A DNA stretch of 64,000 nucleotides from JAAUUE01 sp943370025 (lineage in GTDB: Bacteria; Cyanobacteriota; Cyanobacteriia; Cyanobacteriales; JAAUUE01). Both the position numbers and the translations under genes were made by a program. This document shows, piece after piece, positions 28,442-36,581 of this stretch. Below the pieces are notes generated by a model, which ran no database searches, was not told the DNA's origin, and was given only the letters and a program-made list of their open reading frames with translations. The stretch is from the NCBI GenBank assembly GCA_943370025.1, contig CALRPI020000009.1, forward strand, positions 1 to 64,000. The letters are read 5' to 3'. The stretch's first letter is position 1; the number at the start of each line of letters is the position of its first letter.

Positions 28442-28678
28442 TCAGCTAGTTTTTCTCTTACCCTTTGGGAAAAGAGGATAGGTTTGTCGCTTGCAGTTTT
28501 TTAATTCTGCTTTGACATCTTTCAGCTCTAGGTAGATATCTCTCATTAGGCAAACCGACTCTTCTAGGGCTAGATTGAGGGCTTCCAAGTCATCAAGAGT
28601 ATCGGGGACAGTCTCAAAGATAGGTCGCCGTTGCAACAGGTCAAGGCGGGTTTCTAGAGATTCAAACATATCTGACAT
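28442..28678 (-). CDS. Small coiled-coil element protein
   Basis: A 78-residue charged helical protein (ESLETRLDLLQRRP; RDIYLELKDVKAELKNCKRQ) with a basic tail. AAGGAG precedes ATG 28678. It sits early in the minus operon beside the regulator, where small control or host-takeover proteins are common in phages. No family recognised. Confidence 0.6.
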   Translation of the reverse strand: MSDMFESLETRLDLLQRRPIFETVPDTLDDLEALNLALEESVCLMRDIYLELKDVKAELKNCKRQTYPLFPKGKRKTS

Positions 28679-28708
28679 TGATTATTTTCTCCTTGGTTCT
28701 TTTGAGAA

Positions 28709-28951
28709 TTAATTATTTTCAGAGTCCTTTGACATTGAATTTTTCATAGCCGGCACAACAATCCGGAGGTAAGCATTGGCGGTAGCAGCACCAATTAAAT
28801 TGTCTACAACCATCTCCACTGCCTGAGTGGTAGCCGTGTGTCTGGGATTGATAGACAGCAGATTTGTAAGTAACTCGATCGCATCTTTCCTACAGTTGAT
28901 TGATGTTTGTTCTAATTCATCAATCCATTCCGGGGGTATTGCTTTGGGCAT
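28709..28951 (-). CDS. Small helical element protein
   Basis: An 80-residue helical protein (IPPEWIDELEQTSINCRKDAIELLTNLLSI...). AAGGAG lies before ATG 28951, and the gene begins 13 bp after the XRE regulator stop, so the two are probably co-transcribed. No family recognised. Confidence 0.6.
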   Translation of the reverse strand: MPKAIPPEWIDELEQTSINCRKDAIELLTNLLSINPRHTATTQAVEMVVDNLIGAATANAYLRIVVPAMKNSMSKDSENN

Positions 28952-28964
28952 TATTTCTCCTTAG

Positions 28965-29282
28965 TTAGTTTTCGGTTTTTTCTTTGATTAGTCGGGTGTT
29001 TTCGATCGCCGCAAGTATTTCCACCGGATTTCGCTTATAGAGTATGGCTAACTTCTGGATTTCCGGTGGCTTAATCCCATCCACCCCTTTTCCGCTCTCC
29101 CAGCGGCTAATGGTTGCTGGATCGCGATCGCCAAGAAATTTAGCAACATCACCCTGAGTAATAGAGCTAGGGCGGAGGTCTTTAAGAGTTGCATTGTCTA
29201 TCGTGTGTTGGTTTAGAGGCGGGGCTTCTAGCATTGCTTCTTGTAAAAGATGGATTAACTTGACTTTTGGTTTGCTGTCCAT
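28965..29282 (-). CDS. XRE-family transcriptional regulator
   Basis: This is a putative repressor controlling the divergent element genes. The helix-turn-helix lies near residues 40-75 (SSITQGDVAKFLGDRDPATISRWESGKG), followed by a helical dimer-like tail (PPEIQKLAILYKRNPVEILAAI). ATG 29282 is the first plausible start. A well-formed promoter has its -10 box at 29283-29288, which would start the transcript inside this frame, so ATG 29234 is a real alternative. It stands back-to-back with the primase gene, the usual repressor position in temperate phages and satellites. Confidence 0.8.
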   Translation of the reverse strand: MDSKPKVKLIHLLQEAMLEAPPLNQHTIDNATLKDLRPSSITQGDVAKFLGDRDPATISRWESGKGVDGIKPPEIQKLAILYKRNPVEILAAIENTRLIKEKTEN

Positions 29283-29311
29283 ATTATAATACAAACATGC
29301 ATTTACAACAA
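29283..29311 (-). promoter_or_regulatory. Promoter of the XRE-led operon
   Basis: On the minus strand a -35-like TTGTTG (29306-29311) and a perfect -10 TATAAT (29283-29288) are separated by exactly 17 bp. Transcription would run into the regulator and the minus operon. The 29312-29485 gap to the primase start presumably holds the opposing promoter, which I could not identify. Confidence 0.55.
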
Positions 29312-29485
29312 GTATCTTGTTGCTTATGCACATTTCCTGTGAGTGAGTTTGATGTAATTGGGGGCAAAGGGTGTGGTAGCTCTTCCCCCATTTCCTTTAA
29401 TTTTCAGGGCAACAGTCCAAAAACTACAGGGCTAATAACTTTAGCCAAAACAGTCCCAAAATAACCCCTAGACAAAGTAATAGAT

Positions 29486-32314
29486 ATGGTTACCTCGCAA
29501 GATTTACAGACCGCATTAACAGAGTTGCCCCAGCATTGGCAACTCACCCCAGTAGATGGCAAAAAAGCTCCCTATAAGCCCCATTGGCCTGCGGGGATGA
29601 ATCGGGAATTAATTAAAACTGAAATAAATAACGGGAGTGCAAAAGGCTATGGTCTGCTTACTGGAAGGATTAGCGGTGGCGTGGTTGCTATCGATTGCGA
29701 CGGTTATGCTGCTCATGACCTTGCTAACCAACTCGGAGGACTACCGGAAACGATCAGTTTCACCAGCGGTAAGCCCGGACGCGCCCAATACCTCTATCAA
29801 GTCCCAAAAGATTATTGGGATGCCATCCAAACGGTAAAGCTCGATACAGGCGCTCAGGAGAACGGCAAAAAAGTATTACTAGAGTTGCGTTGGGATGGTT
29901 GCCAATCGGTGCTACCGCCATCCGCCCACCCAGAAACACGGCACTATACATGGATTAACGATCACACCACCCCCCTAGCTGACTGCCCCCAATGGGTGAT
30001 CGAAAAAATGCTCAAGGTTCCGTCGCCGGAACTTAAATTTGACGCTCCGATCAAGCTTGCTGTCCCCCTAGACGCTTGCATCTCAAAGGCTGCTAGAGAA
30101 ATACTCCCTGGTGTCCACTCTGGGGGTCGTAACGCTGCTGGGGCAAAACTTGCGAGGGAATTAATTGGCACAGAAACCAGACTTAGGTATTTGGGGATTG
30201 ATTATCTAGGCACAGCTAGACAGTTATTTGATGAATTTTGCCAAAGCTGTAAACCCGCTTTGGGGAGTAAAGAGGCTGAACAGATCTGGCGATCGGCAGA
30301 GAAATCTAACCCAGTTGCCAGCCTCACTGATGAGATGTTGGCAAATTGCGCTAAAGCTTACCAACGTAGCAGGGGGGGGAGAAAAAGCACAGGGGGAGCG
30401 ATCGCGCAGCCGGTGGCAAAAACATCACCTCAAGATACCTCGGTTGAAGATGATGTGGTGAAAGAAGAATTGGAGTCTCAAGAATATGCCCAACTGCCCG
30501 ATCAAGTCCTCTCAACCCTGCTAGGGGAGCAACTCTACAATGCTCACAAAGCCAAGGCGGAAGGATTCGGCATTGATCCGGCAGTAATTTCTGTTGGCAC
30601 ATTATTATTATTCGGTTCCCAACTACAGGCGGATCATGAAGTTGTGATTAATGACCTAACCGACTATGCAATTAGTCCTAATTGGTGCGCCGTCGGTATT
30701 GGGGAAACCGGAACCATGAAAACCCCCATCTTTGAGGCAAGTTTTAACCCCTTAGCTTCAGTGCAATACAAGCACGATCAGAAATTTGCAGACAAGATGG
30801 AAGGCTACCAAAGAGACTTAGCAGAGTATCGCCGTTGCAAACCAGAAGACAATGAACTGCCCCCCACCGAACCAACTCCCATAGAAGTTTATGTAGATAA
30901 TTTCACCATTGAATCTGTGATGGAGAGCTTGAAAACTAGAGCTAATCTTGCTCTATGCAGTGATGAAGTCACATCAATTTTTAATGGCTTGGGGCAATAC
31001 CAAGCCGGGAAGGGCAACTCTAGACAGATGCTCTTGAAACTCCTAAGCAATGGAGCCATCAAAATTAATCGCAAGGGGTCGGGCAGAATTAGCCTACAGA
31101 AAACCAGTATCGGGCTATGGGGCATGACTCAGCCCTCTGTATGGTCTAGAGACTTACTCAAAGAAGAAGCCGAAGATGGTTTACACGCCCGGATTGCTCT
31201 ATATAGCATCCCCAAGGGGGGCAGAATTAAATATTCAGACAATGTGATCCAACTCACACAAAGAGGGGGCAGCGTAGATTACACCGCCTACCTCGGTGAC
31301 CTCTACAAACAAGCTGCTGAGATACCCGCACAGAAAGTAAGACTCTCACCCGGAGCGCGCAAAGTTTGGCAGCAATGGGATGACGAAATTTATCAGTTAG
31401 TAGATTGTGAACCAGAGAGCAAAATTAGGGGACTTTACCCAAAGGCAAAAGCGAGAGCCGCCGCCATTGCCCTAGGCGCGCATTGGTTGACCTATTGCCA
31501 AGGGGAGAATGATTACACTCCTGAGTTGTCAGCAGAAATTCTAGAGGCAGCGATCGCCTTCACTAAGTGGCTGCTATCAGAAACCAAATCACTCTATGCC
31601 AGTTGGGGGATTGGCGTAGGCAAGGAAACCGCTAAAATAGCTTCCCTGCTCAAAAAACTGAAGGATAAGAAAACTGGTGAGGGTTGGGTGGATCGTCGCT
31701 ATGTTTATCGATCGCTCCACATTTCTGTCACAGATTCCGAAGATTTGATGCAATCTCTAGCGCAAAGAAAAATGGTCGAAATTCGGGGCAGCGGATCTAA
31801 GCTAGAAATTAGATTACCTAGGGTGTTTGTGACATGTGACAAAACTACCCCAAAACTAAGCCTAGTAAGCGATGCGTTTGTCACAAATGGCTGTGACAAA
31901 GTTGTGACAAAAATAAAATCTGTGACAGAAATTGAGCAAGCCGATCAAGCATCAATGCTTGATGAAAACTCAAAAAATCCGGATTTTGTCACAGAAAAAC
32001 CCGTTTTGTCACAAGTTGTCACAAGCGTTTGTGACAAACAGACACCAGAGGGGGTAAGCGATTCAGCCGTTTTGTCACAATGTCACAGCACTATAGGTAA
32101 TTTAAATAATTCTCGTAAGCAAAAGCATCAATGGAAAGTTGGCGATCGTGCCAACTATCAAACAATGAATTCACCTGAACCGAAGCTGGTGGAAATTACT
32201 GAACTCTCTGGAGAGGGTAACCCCCTAGTAATAAAAATGTTACCCAAGGGCGGGGAACTCTACCGCTTTGACAAGAAACGCTTAACCCCAATTAGTGCGA
32301 TCGCCACAACTTAG
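29486..32314 (+). CDS. Primase-polymerase / DUF3987 helicase-like replication protein
   Basis: This 942-residue protein is the likely replication initiator of the element. The N-terminus (about 10-190) matches bifunctional primase-polymerase domains: GYGLLTGRISGGVVAIDCDG carries the catalytic D-x-D near 70-72. The middle (about 340-720) is of DUF3987 type, with Walker A-like GIGETGTMKTP near 404 and ALCSDE (Walker B-like) near 490. The C-terminus from about 780 is low complexity because it is written over an iteron-like DNA cluster. The last 50 residues (KVGDRANYQ...) form a small separate domain. The ribosome site is weak. Confidence 0.85.
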   Translation: MVTSQDLQTALTELPQHWQLTPVDGKKAPYKPHWPAGMNRELIKTEINNGSAKGYGLLTGRISGGVVAIDCDGYAAHDLANQLGGLPETISFTSGKPGRAQYLYQVPKDYWDAIQTVKLDTGAQENGKKVLLELRWDGCQSVLPPSAHPETRHYTWINDHTTPLADCPQWVIEKMLKVPSPELKFDAPIKLAVPLDACISKAAREILPGVHSGGRNAAGAKLARELIGTETRLRYLGIDYLGTARQLFDEFCQSCKPALGSKEAEQIWRSAEKSNPVASLTDEMLANCAKAYQRSRGGRKSTGGAIAQPVAKTSPQDTSVEDDVVKEELESQEYAQLPDQVLSTLLGEQLYNAHKAKAEGFGIDPAVISVGTLLLFGSQLQADHEVVINDLTDYAISPNWCAVGIGETGTMKTPIFEASFNPLASVQYKHDQKFADKMEGYQRDLAEYRRCKPEDNELPPTEPTPIEVYVDNFTIESVMESLKTRANLALCSDEVTSIFNGLGQYQAGKGNSRQMLLKLLSNGAIKINRKGSGRISLQKTSIGLWGMTQPSVWSRDLLKEEAEDGLHARIALYSIPKGGRIKYSDNVIQLTQRGGSVDYTAYLGDLYKQAAEIPAQKVRLSPGARKVWQQWDDEIYQLVDCEPESKIRGLYPKAKARAAAIALGAHWLTYCQGENDYTPELSAEILEAAIAFTKWLLSETKSLYASWGIGVGKETAKIASLLKKLKDKKTGEGWVDRRYVYRSLHISVTDSEDLMQSLAQRKMVEIRGSGSKLEIRLPRVFVTCDKTTPKLSLVSDAFVTNGCDKVVTKIKSVTEIEQADQASMLDENSKNPDFVTEKPVLSQVVTSVCDKQTPEGVSDSAVLSQCHSTIGNLNNSRKQKHQWKVGDRANYQTMNSPEPKLVEITELSGEGNPLVIKMLPKGGELYRFDKKRLTPISAIATT
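31726..32087. repeat. Iteron-like cluster of TGTGACA/TGTCACA (candidate replication origin)
   Basis: Thirteen copies of the 7-mer in both orientations: starts near 31726, 31828, 31835, 31880, 31892, 31903, 31921, 31987, 32007, 32017, 32030, 32073 and 32081. Many extend to TTTGTNACAAA. A perfect 9-bp dyad (ATCAAGCAT / ATGCTTGAT) lies at 31944-31963. The cluster is inside the 3' part of the primase gene, as origins lie inside initiator genes in some phages. The encoded residues are low complexity. Confidence 0.7.
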
Positions 32315-32338
32315 AGAGCAAGAAAATTAAGGTAATTA

Positions 32339-33436
32339 ATGCCAAGACAGAGAAAACGAACCAGAGCAAAGAAGGGAACGGTATCAATCCAGAGTCGCAA
32401 AAATAGCAGCGGTCGAGCCTATCTCAGCCTTTGGATTCCGGGTGAACTCTGTGAGGATGGGATAGGGCAGCGCTATGCACTTGGCTTGCCCGACTCCCCC
32501 GCAAATTATGCGAGCGCCGATCGGGTGTGTCGCCAAGTGCAACTAGATATCGAAGGGGGGCATTTTGTCTGGTCTAAGGAACATTACTTAGACCAGAGGG
32601 GTGAGCAGCGCAAGTTAGTAGCAGCTATCCCCAACCATCAGAAAATCTGGGATAAATATTACCAAGCCAATAAATCTAGAGTGAAAGCTACTACCTTGGC
32701 AGTCTGGGATGTTGTTAGCGATCGCATCAAATCTGCCCCCCAACCCCCCGAAGCACTGCTTAATTATTTATCCCAAACCACCACAGTCAACCGCACCGCT
32801 CAAATCCTGCAATGGCTAGGCACAGCCTACCGATGGGCAATTAAAAAGCAAATAGTAGCCAAGAATCCCCTCACCCATTTAGATATCCCCCAGCACCAAA
32901 CTGAGGATGAGGCTAACCCATTTTCAAAAGATGAGAAGGTCAAATTATTAGCGATCGCTAGTGATTCAGAATGGAATCTATTTATACAGTTCTTGCTATT
33001 GACAGGCTGCCGTCCTAGTGAGGCTGTAGGGTTAACTTGGGAGCAAGTAGGGACTGATTCCATAAAGTTCGATCGAAGCATTACCCTAGTCAAAGGTAAG
33101 CCAACTCCTAGCGATAGATCCAAGACCAACAGGGTGAGGTATTTCCCGGTGTACGATCGGCTCCAAGATTTGTTGAAAATTTGCCCCCAGAGTGGTGAAT
33201 TAGTTTTTGGAGTAGAGCGATCGCCCATTGACTACCTAAGCTTTGGCTACTGGTGGAGGACCAGGGTAAAAACATGGAAACCATCAACCCCCTACAGTTG
33301 CAGAGATACATTTATTTGTGAGCAAATCCTAGCAGGGGTTCCCCCCGCCGTAGTCGCCAAGTGGTGTGATAATTCCGTTAGACAGATTGAGCAGCGATAT
33401 TTTAAGGTTTTACCTAGTGAGTTCAGCCCTAAATAG
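32339..33436 (+). CDS. Tyrosine recombinase / integrase
   Basis: A 365-residue site-specific recombinase. The N-terminus is basic and the SAM-like core-binding domain spans about 100-185. The catalytic domain shows Arg in LLTGCRPSEAVGL (near 225), Arg in SCRDTF (near 321), Trp in KWCDNS (near 341) and the nucleophile Tyr in QRYF (near 354). The first His of the HxxR motif is replaced by Ser, a tolerated variation in some relatives. It begins 24 bp after the primase stop and ends 77 bp before the candidate right att site, so it probably inserts and excises this element. Confidence 0.88.
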   Translation: MPRQRKRTRAKKGTVSIQSRKNSSGRAYLSLWIPGELCEDGIGQRYALGLPDSPANYASADRVCRQVQLDIEGGHFVWSKEHYLDQRGEQRKLVAAIPNHQKIWDKYYQANKSRVKATTLAVWDVVSDRIKSAPQPPEALLNYLSQTTTVNRTAQILQWLGTAYRWAIKKQIVAKNPLTHLDIPQHQTEDEANPFSKDEKVKLLAIASDSEWNLFIQFLLLTGCRPSEAVGLTWEQVGTDSIKFDRSITLVKGKPTPSDRSKTNRVRYFPVYDRLQDLLKICPQSGELVFGVERSPIDYLSFGYWWRTRVKTWKPSTPYSCRDTFICEQILAGVPPAVVAKWCDNSVRQIEQRYFKVLPSEFSPK

Positions 33437-33513
33437 TTGCATTAAGAGTTGCAATAAGATTTGGGAACACCCCCGAAAATCTATCCCCGTAAGGCGTTCA
33501 AAATCGATTAAAG

Positions 33514-33527
33514 ATACTACACTTGTA
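33514..33527 (+). other. Candidate attR core
   Basis: ATACTACACTTGTA is identical to 19180-19193 and lies between the integrase and the next host gene (ATG 33583). Insertion here would place the element upstream of that gene, possibly in its promoter. Confidence 0.6.
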
Positions 33528-33582
33528 TTATGATTCTGTCTATAAATCTATAAAATTTACCCACCTTTAGGAGGAAAATCCC

Positions 33583-33912
33583 ATGCGTACCTTAATCAAA
33601 ACTACTACCACCGAAATGGAAGTCACCAGCATCCGTCTGGAGCGAGAATTGAAGGAAAGCCTCAAGGAACTTTCTGGCAATCAAGGCTATCAGGCATTGA
33701 TCCGAGATATTCTCTGGAAATATGTCCAGCAAAAATCCCCCGACTCACAACCCCTAATTACTCCTCAAGAAATTCGAGCAAGTATAACAGCCACTTCCCA
33801 GCGAGAGGAGAGGTGCGCCCTAACTGGAAAATTCATTCCCCCTCAACAACCCATGCTTTTGGGACTAACTACTCAGGGAGATTTGTTACCCCTCAGTCCC
33901 GATAGCTTATAG
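33583..33912 (+). CDS. Small conserved protein with RHH-like N-terminus
   Basis: A 109-residue protein. Residues about 12-50 (MEVTSIRLERELKESLKELSGNQGYQALIRDILWKYV) have the beta-helix-helix pattern of ribbon-helix-helix DNA binders. The C-terminal part (CALTGKFIPPQQPMLLGL) is a different small module. AGGAGG lies 10 nt before ATG 33583. I consider it a host gene outside the element. DNA binding is inferred from the pattern only. Confidence 0.7.
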   Translation: MRTLIKTTTTEMEVTSIRLERELKESLKELSGNQGYQALIRDILWKYVQQKSPDSQPLITPQEIRASITATSQREERCALTGKFIPPQQPMLLGLTTQGDLLPLSPDSL

Positions 33913-33998
33913 AGTTTTGTTTTTGTAGTATGTAGCAATCTAGCGATCGTAAATCCTGCGCTAGATTTTCGAGTATTAAAAAAGGCACATCATTATGA

Positions 33999-34058
33999 GG
34001 ACTGAGCGAAGTCGAAGTCCGGCTCTAGGGGGCTGGTTTCGACTTCGCTCAACCAGCC
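33999..34058. repeat. Double hairpin with TTCGACTTCGCTCA tips
   Basis: Two small hairpins: GGACT...AGTCC at 33999-34020 and GGCTGG...CCAGCC at 34031-34058. Both carry the dispersed GAGCGAAGTCGAA / TTCGACTTCGCTC word. The same word recurs near 35050, 37645, 53485 and 63800. The position after 33912 and before the convergent 34133 gene suits termination. Confidence 0.5.
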
Positions 34059-34132
34059 TTAGGAAATCCTGCACAACGTGAGAACGAAACGATAAGGTTC
34101 AGGTATCTTCATCGAATTCACGTTAATGGAGG

Positions 34133-34774
34133 TTAATTTAAGGCATCCTTCAATACAGTTCGGGCGGCGAGGTGATTGCGGGTTGAGGTGAGGATTTCTG
34201 ATTCCCGCTCTAGACGCGAAACAGTATCCTGCATTTCGAGGAGAGATTGTTGCTCTTGGGGAACGCCTTGGAGGTTGCTGGCAACCCAGTAGGAAAGTTC
34301 TAGAGGCAGAGTTGGCAGGTCTGAGGGTAGTTCTAGTTTTTGGTCGGCTAACTTGCCTGATAGCCTGACCACATCTTGCAGAAGTTGTTTGACTTCACTG
34401 GCTAACTGTCGCGTATCCTTGGCGGGGGGATAGTCTTCGATCCATTCTACTAAGGCTGTCAGGTAGGGTTTTTCCCGGATATATTCGAGGATGCGAAATC
34501 TTTGCTGTCCCAAGGTCAAGACTTTCATTCGATCGTCCGGCATTCTCTGAAAGTGAATAATCTCCGCACAACAACCCACAGAGGCAACTTGACTCTTTTC
34601 GGGATCGTACATGAGCACCCCAAAGCGACGATCGCTCTCCAGAATCGTATTCATCATAATCCGATAGCGAAACTCAAATATATGCAGAGGCAGGGGGCGA
34701 CCGGGAAATAAGACTAATTCTGGTAGAGGAAACAAGGGCAGTTCTCTAACGGCGATCGAGGAGGGGGTTACCAT
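34133..34774 (-). CDS. Lon substrate-binding (LAN) domain protein
   Basis: This 213-residue protein is made of the N-terminal substrate-binding domain of Lon protease without ATPase or protease parts (LPLFPLPELVLFPGRPLPLHIFEFRYRIM; VGCCAEIIHFQRMPDDRMKVLTLGQQRFRIL). Stand-alone copies of this length are common in cyanobacteria and their role is uncertain. A helical tail of about 60 residues follows. ATG 34774 gives the expected family start. Confidence 0.88.
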   Translation of the reverse strand: MVTPSSIAVRELPLFPLPELVLFPGRPLPLHIFEFRYRIMMNTILESDRRFGVLMYDPEKSQVASVGCCAEIIHFQRMPDDRMKVLTLGQQRFRILEYIREKPYLTALVEWIEDYPPAKDTRQLASEVKQLLQDVVRLSGKLADQKLELPSDLPTLPLELSYWVASNLQGVPQEQQSLLEMQDTVSRLERESEILTSTRNHLAARTVLKDALN

Positions 34775-35030
34775 GCTAGTGCTTAGGATTGACAGCGATA
34801 ATTCATATATTCTTCATATAATAATGTAACTGATTTTCCCCCAGAAAAAATTACCCCCGCCTAAAATATTTCCCTGTGGAATAAGTAAGGATATTGAAAG
34901 GATAGGGGTTCTCGGTCTAGGGAGGTGCGGGCAACTATAGGGGCGCAAGGCTTTGCGTTCTCAATGGGTACCGCAACAAAACCAGAGTTGCGATCAGGAT
35001 TTACTCCACGCTGTAGGGTAAATCCTGACT
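34775..35030. other. Intergenic region
   Basis: This gap lies between divergent and convergent neighbours. Apart from AT-rich sequence likely to contain the promoter of the Lon-domain gene, nothing recognisable was found before the hairpin repeat at 35031. Confidence 0.5.
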
Positions 35031-35139
35031 TACAGCAGTTTGAGAGTAGGCTTCGACTCCGCTCAGCCCACTCTCAAACCCAACATGGATAGGACTTGCA
35101 ATATTTGTGGTGTGTCTTATTTGAACGCAAAGTACTGTA
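35031..35139. repeat. Hairpin repeat, family A
   Basis: 109 bp with ends TACAGCAGTTTG and CAAAGTACTGTA. The stem arms GAGAGT and ACTCTC carry a tip made of the dispersed GGCTTCGACTCCGCTCAGCC word. It lies just past the stop of the anti-sigma gene. Other copies: 37529, 38858, 47727 (half), 53460, 55781 and 61889. Confidence 0.8.
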
Positions 35140-35152
35140 GTTTGCAGGTTAC

Positions 35153-35713
35153 TTAGTTAGTTTGCAGGGGCGAAGGCGAAGGATCGTTGAGATTCAGGGG
35201 AATTTCAATGACTGGACGGTTGACCGCAATCATTAGCAATTCTGGTTTGGATTGAGCAGATTCAGTGCTGGGCTGTTGGACTAGCTGAAGGGAAGAAGGA
35301 GAGGGATTGGGAGACAGGACAAAGGATAGTGCGCCCACCGCCAAAGCAGCGATCGCCCCTCCCATACCCAAGCCCCAGCGGAGTCGCCGCCGTTGATCTA
35401 CCCTAGCAAAAACCTGCTGAGTCAAATTTGCGGCGGAGGGAGAAGCTACCGGAACCGGCAGGTTCTCAATGACCATAAATCCTTGACGCAACTTCAACAA
35501 CCGTTTATGCAGTCGTTGCATTTCGGCATCGGTAGTTAGGCGTTGCTGGACTTGTTGGCGTTCGGCAGCCGTTACTTCACCGTCCAGAAATGCGCTGAGT
35601 AATTCAAAGTCATCTTTTTGCAGACTGTCTATATCCCACAATGACGAATTGCCAGAGTTGGGAGTAGCGTCTTGGTGAGGAATATTATGGTTATCAAATT
35701 GATTATCAAACAT
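35153..35713 (-). CDS. Anti-sigma factor, single-pass membrane protein
   Basis: This is the predicted regulator of the SigG-like sigma factor encoded just upstream. The N-terminal anti-sigma domain (DFELLSAFLDGEVTAAERQQVQQRL) lies near residues 30-75, without the usual zinc HxxxCxxC. One TM helix (LGMGGAIAALAVGALSFVL) lies near 128-147, with a Pro/Ser-rich periplasmic tail. ATG 35713 is chosen; GTG 35725 is possible. In cyanobacteria sigG is typically paired with such a gene. The gap to the sigma gene is 125 bp. Confidence 0.82.
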   Translation of the reverse strand: MFDNQFDNHNIPHQDATPNSGNSSLWDIDSLQKDDFELLSAFLDGEVTAAERQQVQQRLTTDAEMQRLHKRLLKLRQGFMVIENLPVPVASPSAANLTQQVFARVDQRRRLRWGLGMGGAIAALAVGALSFVLSPNPSPSSLQLVQQPSTESAQSKPELLMIAVNRPVIEIPLNLNDPSPSPLQTN

Positions 35714-35838
35714 TTTTAGGATCACCCCCCTAGGGGATAAGGCAGAATAGCAGTTGAAACAGAGACAAAGAACTTAAATAATCTAACATCTAAATCTTAT
35801 CTAAAGCTTAAAATATTGAAACTTTCAGCATCGAAACT

Positions 35839-36495
35839 TTAAGCATCTAAATAATCGTGGAGGAGAAATTGTAATCTAGCTCTAGCTCTAGCAATCCGGG
35901 ACTTGACAGTGCCAAGAGATACTTGAGTAATTTCGGCAATTTCTTCGTAGGATAAGCCCTGAATTTCGCGCATAACGATCGTGTTGCGAAAAACCTCTGG
36001 CAGGTCGGCGATCGCAGATTGGAGCTGCTCATAAAATTCTCGAGTACTCATATTTTGATCGGGACTGGGTTGTTCGGCGGCAATTTCCCAATCCATTTCC
36101 CCATCCCCCATCCGCCGTGGCGCATCCAGAGACAAAGGAGCTGCCACCCGCTTGCGCTTCCGGAGTTCATCATAAAACAAGTTCGTGGCAATCCGGCTCA
36201 ACCAGCCTTGAAATTTAGCTGGTTCCTGAAGGCGTTGGATATGGCGATAAACCCGCAGCCAAACTTCTTGGGCGAGGTCAGAGCGGTCTTGCCAGTCGGG
36301 AGCTAAATGGTAGAGAACTTTGTCCACATGGGATTGATACCGCCGGAGCAGCTCAGCAAAGGCGGGGCGATCGGGGCTAGTTCCTGTTTGGCAAAATTGG
36401 ATTAATTCATAATTAGAAAGTTTTTCTGGAGACACAGGCTTGTGAGGGATTGTTGCCTCAACTGTCGACCAAAATACAGGAATTGATGTACTCAT
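35839..36495 (-). CDS. sigG: ECF (group 3) sigma factor, SigG-like
   Basis: A 218-residue RpoE-type sigma factor. Region 2 (PAFAELLRRYQSHVDKVLYHL...DLAQEVWLRVYRHI...FQGWLSRIATNLFYDELRKRKR) is followed by a linker and region 4 (LPEVFRNTIVMREIQGLSYEEIAEITQVSLGTVKSRIARARARL). Regions 1 and 3 are absent. Together with the adjacent anti-sigma gene this matches cyanobacterial SigG, which handles envelope stress. The assignment to SigG rests on context and memory of the family. Confidence 0.88.
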   Translation of the reverse strand: MSTSIPVFWSTVEATIPHKPVSPEKLSNYELIQFCQTGTSPDRPAFAELLRRYQSHVDKVLYHLAPDWQDRSDLAQEVWLRVYRHIQRLQEPAKFQGWLSRIATNLFYDELRKRKRVAAPLSLDAPRRMGDGEMDWEIAAEQPSPDQNMSTREFYEQLQSAIADLPEVFRNTIVMREIQGLSYEEIAEITQVSLGTVKSRIARARARLQFLLHDYLDA

Positions 36496-36581
36496 GGGTG
36501 GCTCTAGGATGAAAGAGAATTTTTTATTCTAGATAGGGGAAGTTGAGTAAAGGTTCCCTAGAGACAAAAAATCAGAGAAAA

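Larger units (their letters stand above)
19180..33527. mobile_element. Integrative element with primase, iterons, integrase and virion-like operon
   Basis: A 14-bp direct repeat, ATACTACACTTGTA, lies at 19180-19193 and 33514-33527. The right copy sits 77 bp after a tyrosine integrase gene. Inside are a divergent regulator (XRE, minus) and primase-helicase (plus), an iteron-like cluster, and a long minus-strand operon of small unknown genes. The flanking genes look like chromosomal cyanobacterial genes. None of the hairpin repeats scattered over the rest of the window was found inside. I recognise no capsid, portal, terminase, relaxase or conjugation gene. It could be a phage satellite, a decayed prophage, an integrated plasmid or a new virus-like element. 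Confidence 0.75.

Noticed and set aside
19180..33527. Element considered as a complete tailed prophage
   Set aside because: No terminase, portal, capsid, protease, sheath or lysis enzyme could be recognised, and 14 kb is too small.
19180..33527. Element considered as a conjugative element
   Set aside because: No relaxase, coupling protein or type IV secretion ATPase motif was seen.
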